A stretch of DNA of 64,000 nucleotides from Phalacrocorax aristotelis (taxonomy: Eukaryota; Chordata; Aves; Suliformes; Phalacrocoracidae), in the NCBI RefSeq assembly GCF_949628215.1, contig NC_134288.1, positions 2,046,001 through 2,110,000 on the forward strand. Direction: 5' to 3'. Position 1 is the first letter of the stretch, and each line of letters starts with the position of its first letter. This document shows positions 56,002 through 64,000 of the stretch, in pieces. Under the pieces are notes generated by a model. That model was not told the DNA's origin. It ran no database searches and saw only the letters and a program-made list of their open reading frames with translations. The translations under genes were made by a program, and so were the position numbers.

Positions 56002-57430
56002 GCTTTCGCTCTTCCGATTCTCTCCCCCATCCCACAGGGGTGGAGGGGGGGGTGAGTGAGCGGCTGCGTGGTGTTTAGTTGCCGACTGGGGCTGAACCAC
56101 AACAGCATGTCTCACTGACAGACCCCAAATCAAGAGGAAAGTGCAGCAGCAGCCCCGAGCCAGGGCGGGGGAGCAGGCACAGCACTGCCCCAGCACCCAC
56201 CACCGGCAGCACTGCCACCGAGCAAACACCCGCCCCGCAGCAGCGCTGCCAGCTCCCGCCAGCTGTGCCAGGGTCCCACCGCTGCACAGGGCGAAGGGTG
56301 GGGAGGAAAGAACAGCTTCATCTTCGTAGCTGCTCTGCAAAACAGACCAACAGCGTTTCCCAGGCAAAAGGTGATGCGTGCAGCATCCTGGGTCAATTCT
56401 TACAATAAGGAGCTAATCCTGGCCAGGGTGCTGGGGAGGGACCTCAGCAGCTGCTCTGTGCTCATCTGTGCTTTGCAGCCATTAGAAAATGCCTGCAAGC
56501 AGAGTTACGGGGCTAAACCATCTCAGTGCCCCACGTGGAGAACGCAGAGGGCTCAGCCTGGGGGATGGGGCTGCCCTGCTGCCGAGATGGCTGTGCCCCA
56601 CTGGCCCCTGCACCATTTTTTGGGTGAGGAAGGAGCTGCCCAAGAGGTGCCACAGCCAAATGGAGCTGTCAGCCCAGGTAGGGAGCAGGCTCTCCTGGGA
56701 GACGCTGGGACCACAGCTGTCCCTCCCCTCCTACTCCAGCCCTCACAGAGGGCACCAGAGTGGAGCCTGGGGCTGTTCTGGTGCAGCAGAGGACGGGAGA
56801 CAGAAGCAAAGGCTGTTATGGTAACCACTGCCGAACCCAGCTCGGCCAGCTGCAGATATGCTCCCTGGCTGACCACTGCAGAGCACCAGCAAGGCACCTC
56901 AGATACACACCAGAAGCAGGCAGGGGTGTTGCAAACCATGTGGAACCCACCAGGGAACACTCTTCCTCCACAGTGATGGTGGAGGGCAGCTCCCGTCCCC
57001 ACTCCAGGTCACCTGCTGCCTCTATGGCAATCACCACACGCAGGCAAAAGCAAGCAGAGGAAGGCAGAGACCATGGGTTCAGATGTCTTGCACTGGGATG
57101 TAGCAGCCAGGGGAGATCAGCTGCCATATGTGCAAGAAGAACACAGGACCAGACACCCTGGAAACCACAAGGCCAGCCTGTAAGCAGTGTGTTGGAGGAG
57201 GAGAGGAGTTTGAGTAGGTGAAGAGCACATAAAGCAACGGAAGCCACCGAAGGGAGTCCAGCTCAGGCACAGGCTTGGCCCTGCCATCTCCCATCTTCTC
57301 TTTCCTTCCAAAGGAAGGCCCAAACTCTCTGCCTATAGTTATCGTCCTCAGAAGTGCCCTGTTGGCTACAAAATGCCATGTTTCCCAAGGTAATGGTCAT
57401 GTCTTGTGCACCACTTCTGAGAAGGATGGA

Positions 57431-57492
57431 GTAGTTAGTTGGAAGGGACCTACAACAATCCCCTAGTCCAACTGATGGATGACCACCTCCTT
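57431..57492 (-). mobile_element. Short CR1 remnant
   Basis: AGTTGGAAGGGACCTACAAC, then CCTAGTCCAACTG and GACCACCTCC, match the last 60 or so bases of a CR1 3' end. The rest is unrecognisable or absent. Confidence 0.75.
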
Positions 57493-59698
57493 TGAGTGAG
57501 CACCCAAGGAGACAGTCTTTCCCCTTCACCCTGCCCACCAAATCCCAGCAGCAAGCCCTTCCATCCAGGAGGTAGGATATTACACCAGCTGTGAGGGAGC
57601 TGTAGAAATACAGAGAAATGAGAAGCTCATCACCAGCACGATCACTGTGCCATGATGGGAGCGTCACCAACCCTTCTGGAAGCAAGGGGATGCCTCCCTC
57701 GGCACAAAGCAGCAACTGGCCCGGGCTGTGCCGGCAAGGCTACACTTGCCCGGACTTGCCAGGGAGCTGGGACCTGCAGGCGACTGCACACAGCTCGGTG
57801 AGACTGCCCAGAGCACACAGCCGTGATGCAGTTCTGCTGTGCAAATGCTTCCCCAAGTCCCCAGTGCTGGCTCACAAGATGCAATCAAAAAAAGGAAACA
57901 TTAAACCAAAGACACCCAAGACCCGGGCCACCGACTCCCAGCTGCACCCAGGACACTGAGGCCACCAGCAAAAGCCAGGGGTTGGCTGGGTACCGGTGGT
58001 CACCGCGAAGGTGGTGTGTGTCCTTCTGCTCCCCGTGCCACCCAGTGTGGGGATCCCTGACAGGGACTCTCACCCCCATGCAGGGGCAGAGCTTCCTGCC
58101 AGGCATCGCCCAGGAGCCGACGCTCCCACATGGGCGGTGGCAGCTTTCCTCATGCAGAGACCAGAGCGGGAGTACACAGGCATCCCACCCCGTGCCACAG
58201 GGAAACTGAGCCTTGTGGCGATGCAGGATCACATGCAGTCCACCACTGAAGCTGGGCCTGCACCTCTGCCCTCACTGATTCCAAAACCGGTCTTCCAGCA
58301 CCCAGACTCTTCAGCATACAGAGACAAGACAAGAAACCCTGTCATTCTCCTTGCTTTCCCTACAGACATGCACCCCCACGTGCAGGCGGAGTTGGCATCT
58401 TGCTGGACCCACAAAAGGCCCTCCTGAAGGGATGGTCTTGTAGCACTGCTGGCAAGAAACCCCTCTTAAAACATAACGTGCTGCCCCGTTCAGAGCCAGA
58501 GTCAGCTCTAGCCCCAAGGAGCACACAGCAGCCGCCCTTCACAGCCCTCAGCAAGGGCGCGGATTCCCTGCCCGCATCCAGGGCACCGTCTACCTCTGCG
58601 CCCTTTGCCTTGTGTGGGTGCAGGCGCCAAGCCCCGGCGGGCAGCGGGGCTCTGCGGGTGCCGTGAGCCTCGCAGTGCATGCTGCCGTGTGCTCCTGTCA
58701 CCCAGGACAGCGGGTGCAGCCACGGAGCTCCTTGTCCCCAGTTTGCAGATGATGACACCTTCCTCCCATCCTGGACCCACGCCGAGGGTAGCGCTGCTCC
58801 ACTGCTCTCTGCCCAGGCTCACCTTGCAGGTCAGGGAGCAAAAGCAGAAGTGAGACCTTGTCCTCCCAGCTATCCCCGGCCACACACCGTCTGCAGGAAG
58901 CACGGACGCGACTTACATCTGGTTTCATAGGGATGGCACCCTGCAAACCCACTGTGTGCTCAGGCCCTGGAGTGGAGCATCCCTTGCAGCCAGAATGACC
59001 CAGGGGTCTCCAAGAAGGCCTGCACCATACGCCCTTGACTCTTTCAGGCATCCCAGCAACTTAATTCTGCAGCTCACACCTATCGCTGTCCTGTCCTAGT
59101 CTTCGCTCTCACTGCCTAGCGGTGCCAGCCTCCCCGGGACATGCCTCGGGCCAGCCGTGCCCAGCCCCACGATCCTGGGGACCTACGCCCTGGGCTTCGA
59201 TCCACACCCAACAAAACACAACGGCTGGTTTGCAAACACACCACCCTCCTCAAATCCTCTGCACAAAAGACAGCATGGAAACTCAGCGTTAAGCGTGACG
59301 TCCCAGAGTTGCTCCGTCAGCGGGCCAAGACTTGGGCAGCTGGTAGGAGTCTTTCTGTTGGCAAAGGGGCTGTTGCCCAACACCTAACTAAACCAGGGAG
59401 AAATCCCAACACATAAAGAAAGCCAGAATAAGCCCAAGCCCAGCAGTTTTGTGCTTTGGTGGTAGCAGGCCAGATTTCCAGTCCTGCTGGGGGTTTCTGG
59501 CAGACGAACTTCCCTGCAGCACGGGCTCCGTGCTGAGCAACCCCTTCTACACTACAAAACCCACTCAGCCTTATGTGGGATCTGGAAAGGAGAATAAAAG
59601 CTTTCAGGATAAACTCACGCTGCTTCCAGGGCTGCTCTCAGTGCTCTGCTCAGGCACGATTCAGAACCTACAAAGAAGAAATCAGATTTGGTTAAAAA

Positions 59699-59718
59699 GG
59701 AAAAAAAAAAAAAAAAAA
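59699..59718. repeat. poly(A) tract
   Basis: An almost pure A run of about 19 bases on the plus strand. No retrogene is recognisable immediately before it. Confidence 0.9.
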
Positions 59719-62700
59719 CCTCCTCAGAGATGATGGCAAGTGCACGGAAGGACGTTAGCCAGGCACTTCATCACAAGATGGTGCCCACACGGCTCGAGCA
59801 CTGCATTTAGTCTCCACACAAATCTGCTTGCTGGAGAATGTAAGCTCCAAATTACGTTAGATGCCGCTTTGCTCTCAAAAAGAGTGATGTGAAAACAGCA
59901 CCTTCTCATGCAGTGAGTCTGCCCGCTGTGTGCGTTGTGAGCCAGCTCTGCTCATTTGAGTGCTAAAAGCAAATATTTACTACAGGCAGTGCCGCAGAAC
60001 CAACACACCTCCAAGAAATGAAACAGATACCCTCCTGGCTCGCGCTGCTGGGCACTAACCAGGTTGTCCTTTCAGGGCCCTCTGTGCCACCCCGTTGTCA
60101 CCCATCCCTCCAGCTCACCGGCACGGCCCCTGCGATAACCCCGAGGGCAACATCTGGTCGGCAGGGCTTTTACCCCGGATAACAATGCAGGTCAGTGATG
60201 CAGGACATCTGGGAGCCAGCTCCACTCATCCATCCATGGAGTGACCAGCAGCTCTGGCACACCAGGAGTAAAATCAGTAGTTTTAATAGGAACAGCCCAA
60301 ACCCTGGAACAGCATTTTCAGAGCCACTTTTTAGATGACGACTGCATCTAATGGGGGAGGAAAAACTGCCCAGCCGGCACTACAGTTACATCAAGGAGGA
60401 AGTACGGTCTCGCAGCACAGCAAGGATACCTTCTCCTTTTCCAAGTGTTAATTTTCAAACAAATAGGTAAGGACCATCCTCCCATAAGCACAGAAGTAAA
60501 GCAGGCAGGGTGACCCACCTATGCAAAGCACCCACCACTCCCACGGGTTCAGCAAAAACCTTTCACTCTCCACAAGCAAACATCAGCTGTGAGTAGCCTG
60601 ACGCAGTTTGCCCCGAGTGACACCAACCCACAGCAGCTCTCCCAACAGCTCACTGGGGGCACAAAAAGCTGCTCCTCTTTCCGTTCGGACAGAGTCCACA
60701 AGCAGCACGGTGGCACGCAGTCACTGATCCGCAGCTGGGCAGCTGCCGCGTGGGGCTCCAGCCATTCCCTGCCAGACAAGGACAGGACCCGCTGCTGCCC
60801 CCAAAGCACAAAACCTGATGCAATAAGGCCGGGAGCTTCGGCACCTCCAAGGAATCAAAATCACCTTTGAGCCAGGAGAAATTACACCCCCAAATGATTT
60901 TCATGAGAGATACAGGAAGCGGAGGGAGTTACAGCCACCACCACACGCATGGCCCTGTCCCAGCTCTCTGCTGCTGTCACACGAGGGAAGCACAAGCGGG
61001 ATGTCATGGTGTGCTGGTGCTGGACACGCACTCCCACCCTGCCCGCCAGGGACAGATTCCTTTGCAGCCACCTCGTACACTGGTTTTACTCGCTCAGCTG
61101 CCTCGCCGTGTGGGGAGCAGGGCTGGGACGTTACATGGGGCATCCCTGTACCTGGCCAGCCGGCACCAGTGCTGGCTGCACCTGCAGCCCCAGTCCCCCC
61201 ACCCACACGCACCGTGGGGCCAGTGCCACAAGGCCTGAACACCTCCATGCCAGTGCCCAGCACAGGAGCTGAATGCACGCCCTGGTGCACAGCCTGCTGC
61301 TCTCCTAGACCTGGAAACGGCATTTTCCCAACCCACTCGCAATTATGCACAGAGCCTGTGCTGCCCACAGAGCAAGGGATGGCACTGGTGTGTGGAGGCT
61401 ACTGTACCATGCCATTACCACCATTCCCACGCCCCTCAATCCCAGAGCCCATGAGAGACCTCTCTCTCCTTCACCTGCCTCCTTTCCTCGTGCAGATGCC
61501 ACTGGCTAACTGGCTAACGAGCCAAAGGAGAGAAAGAGCCCCATCAGGAGAAGAGTTCTGCCGTCTCCCAGTGGCAGGACACATGGATGCCCCAACAGGC
61601 CAAGCTGATCTGGGGAATGGACTCCAATACCAGCAGCTCCTGCTCCCGCCTGCAGACGGTCACACAAAGCCACGGAGATCTGTGGGGCTCTCTCCCCTCT
61701 TCAGCACAGCCTCCATGGCTCTGCTTCTATTCTGCCAAGCCCAGCGATTTTTGTGGGGCCCCCATGCTGCTCCTGGGTTCACATGCTTGGCTTTCTCCCA
61801 ACCCAGCTCATCGGTGAGTCAAGAGATGCACAGCGGAGACGGGCAGGCAGATGCACAGCCAGGCACAAGAGCAGCCAGCTTTCAATAGACCCAGAAGAAG
61901 GGGTATGACACCAGTGGCTCCAGTGCCCAGGGCTTGCCAGGCCTGCAGTGCTCTTCCTGCGCGGGAGGATGGAGGATGCAGTCACCAAAGGCTCTGTGCT
62001 CCCCAACCTGCCTGTGTTAACACTTCCAGACAAAGCCCTTGTGCTCTCCATCAGACACTGACTGTCCTCCCTTCCTGTCTTCTGCTGCGTGAAGCAGCGT
62101 TCGCTGGGACTGGCTGCACCGCAGCAGGCTCTGAGCTATAGACATTTTGGGATCTGAGCTACTGCATCAATTAGCATCATATTAATGAAGTGTTCTGAGA
62201 ATACAGGCAGTGTGAGCAAGACCCTCCCCCAACCCTGCTCACTTCTGCCTGCAAACAAGCAGCTCCCCATAACACTCTGCTAGCAAAAATCCATGCGAGA
62301 CTGCATCGTGATCTCCTGCTACGCAGCTCTCCCCATCACTGGGCTGGTGCATACACTGTCTCAGCCACAGACAGTGCCCTGGGCTTGAAAACATTCCACA
62401 GTGACCCACATTGTCACAACATCATCATTGCAATCATCCAGCCTGACCCTGACGGGGTGAGCGCAAGTGCTGGCTGTGGAAGCAGGCACTGGGACACCAA
62501 CGGCAGACAGATAAAGGCTACGGTCGTGCAAAGGGCAGATCCCAGCCAGGACCACTGGCAGGCTCAACTGCTGGCTGGGGGTTAGGAAGGAGCCATATGC
62601 TGAGCCCAGCTCACTTGAATCTAGGCCAGTGCCTTGCAAAAATGCTGATGGGTCCGATGATGGGCAAGGAAGGGAACAAGGATTGACACTGTCCCCTTAA

Positions 62701-62728
62701 CATGTCCACCAGAGCAGGAACATAAACA

Positions 62729-62749
62729 GGGCAGGGCAGGGCAGGGCAG
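62729..62749. repeat. (GGGCA)n pentanucleotide repeat
   Basis: About four copies of GGGCA in tandem. Confidence 0.9.
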
Positions 62750-63639
62750 CACAGCAGCCCCAGGGCAGCTTAGCCAAGCACAAAGCAGGACTGGAGAGAG
62801 GTCCAGCTGTGCACGGCTCCACCCTGCACTGGGATCACATCAGCTCTGGCGAGCCAAGAAGGAGCAGTCCAGCCAGCGCTCAGCGGGAGACGTCCATGGA
62901 CCACAACACCATGGGCCTTCCATGCCCTGCCTACACGCACCAGGCTGCCGCAGCCAGCGGCGCTGTGCTGGCGTGGGACGGAGCTCCAAGCTCTTGTAGC
63001 AGCACAGAAATGGCCAGGTGGGCTTACAGCAACAGTGGAAGTTGCCACCAAAGCACACCATGGACAGCTGCATTTCCTATACATCCTGTAGTACTTCCAG
63101 CAGTCACCCTGAAGTCAGCTGCGTTTCTTACAGATGTATTGCACACAAGACCCAAGGTGACCAACAGGGATTTACTCATGCCATACTACTAGAAAGCATT
63201 GTTTGGTTACCTGAAGAAGAGTCTCAGTGAATTTGCAGAGGTAATGGTCCCTGCCTCGCATAGGCGTGTGTCTGCCCAGAGCTAGATCAGACCTCAAAGG
63301 AGGTTTCTGTTCCCTTGGCCAGTTCACTCTGCAGGGCCTTCATCTATTAGGACTTGCACTAAATTTCCTAAAAGGCAACACTTCTGACAATTCAGGCTGG
63401 AAGTTTCCCACCCCAAAGTTCACCATCAATGTTGGGTTCGTATCCTTCTCAAAAATTGCACCTTCCCATAGCGAGCAGCAGACCCAGCTCTATGATCACC
63501 CTTAGGCCTTAACATAGCACCACTCTCCCACTTGGAGACCTTTGCCATGTCTCCCTCATCACCGGCAAAGCAGAGATGCAAAGCTTTGTCAGGTGCCATG
63601 CCACCCCATGCTCAGCAGGAGCTCCTGCCAGCAGAAACA

Positions 63640-64000
63640 CTGCCAGATCAATAGTGCACCACCTAATTAGAACATTTAATTGCTTCTTCCATACACAGGG
63701 GTACTGCTTCCCCAATAGGATTATTAAGGAGGGAAACCTGCAGGACCCCTCCCAGCATGGCAGCTCTTCACGTATGGCCAGCTGGGCAATGGTCCTGCGT
63801 GGATGGGCAGGAGGAGGATGCGAAGGGTTGCCCCATCCCCACTCTGCCCCATGGTCTGCCAGGGTGTGTACCTGCCTGCCTCTGGCCCGGCCAGGATGGC
63901 TTTCTGCTGGCACTCACCCCAGCAAGTACGATTAGCTGATTACAAAGGGGAATGTGCATTTTAAATGACACAATCAGATTTCCCGTCCCTTCTGCCCGTA
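63640..64000. promoter_or_regulatory. Candidate AT-rich element at right edge
   Basis: Contains CCTAATTAG, TTTAATTG, GATTAGCTGATTACAAAGG and CATTTTAAATGACACAATC. These are homeodomain-like and TCF/SOX-like core sites in an AT-richer block. Function is inferred only. Confidence 0.2.

Larger units (their letters stand above)
28997..64000 (-). other. Presumed 5' intron of EPB41L1 (no coding exon recognised)
   Basis: 35 kb without a recognisable protein-coding exon. The plus strand is persistently richer in C than G and in A than T: 48001-48060 has A19 C25 G12 T4, and 44881-44940 has A18 C21 G15 T6. That is the mirror of the G and T excess usual on a transcribed sense strand, so the minus strand is probably transcribed throughout. 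Mammalian EPB41L1 has long 5' introns with non-coding first exons. Contents are listed separately (CR1 copies, simple repeats, AT-rich islands). I see no promoter or CpG island convincing enough to call. Confidence 0.6.

Noticed and set aside
59141..59733. Possible retrogene ahead of the poly(A) tract at 59699-59718
   Set aside because: Translations of the preceding 600 bp show no recognisable protein, and no target-site duplication was seen.

Overview
The window is vertebrate nuclear DNA, most likely from a bird. It has intron-split genes, compact GC-rich introns and several CR1 LINE 3' ends of the kind typical of birds and other sauropsids. One protein-coding gene is recognisable: EPB41L1, encoding band 4.1-like protein 1 (protein 4.1N), on the minus strand. 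Homology and splice sites together give all 21 coding exons of the standard form, from the ATG at 28977 to the stop at 443-445. Every junction joins in frame. The resulting reading frame encodes 877 residues, against 881 for the human protein as I recall it.

Layout, in the direction of transcription (high to low coordinates). Positions 64000-28997 hold no coding exon. This stretch reads as a long 5' intron with three CR1 copies, one shorter CR1 fragment, simple repeats and a few AT-rich islands. Exons 1-2 (28977-27949) encode the N-terminal head. Exons 3-10 (25072-21720) encode the FERM domain and the FERM-adjacent segment. Exon 11, a 36-nt microexon (exon 12) and exon 13 (21272-18329) encode the linker and the spectrin-actin-binding region. 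Exons 15-22 (7227-443) encode the second linker, the C-terminal domain and the start of the 3' UTR, which runs off the left edge.

The most unusual element is a single open exon of 2685 nt (exon 14, 11822-9138) between exons 13 and 15. It is flanked by an acceptor and a donor in phase 0, so it can be included or skipped without a frameshift. Inclusion would double the protein to 1772 residues. It encodes an acidic, Pro/Ser/Glu-rich chain with a run of degenerate 11-residue repeats that I do not recognise from any family.

I saw no tRNA, rRNA, CRISPR array, intact retroelement or second confident protein-coding gene. Most other open frames are antisense or chance frames in GC-rich intron DNA. 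The core promoter and the 5' non-coding exons were not identified and probably lie beyond 64000.
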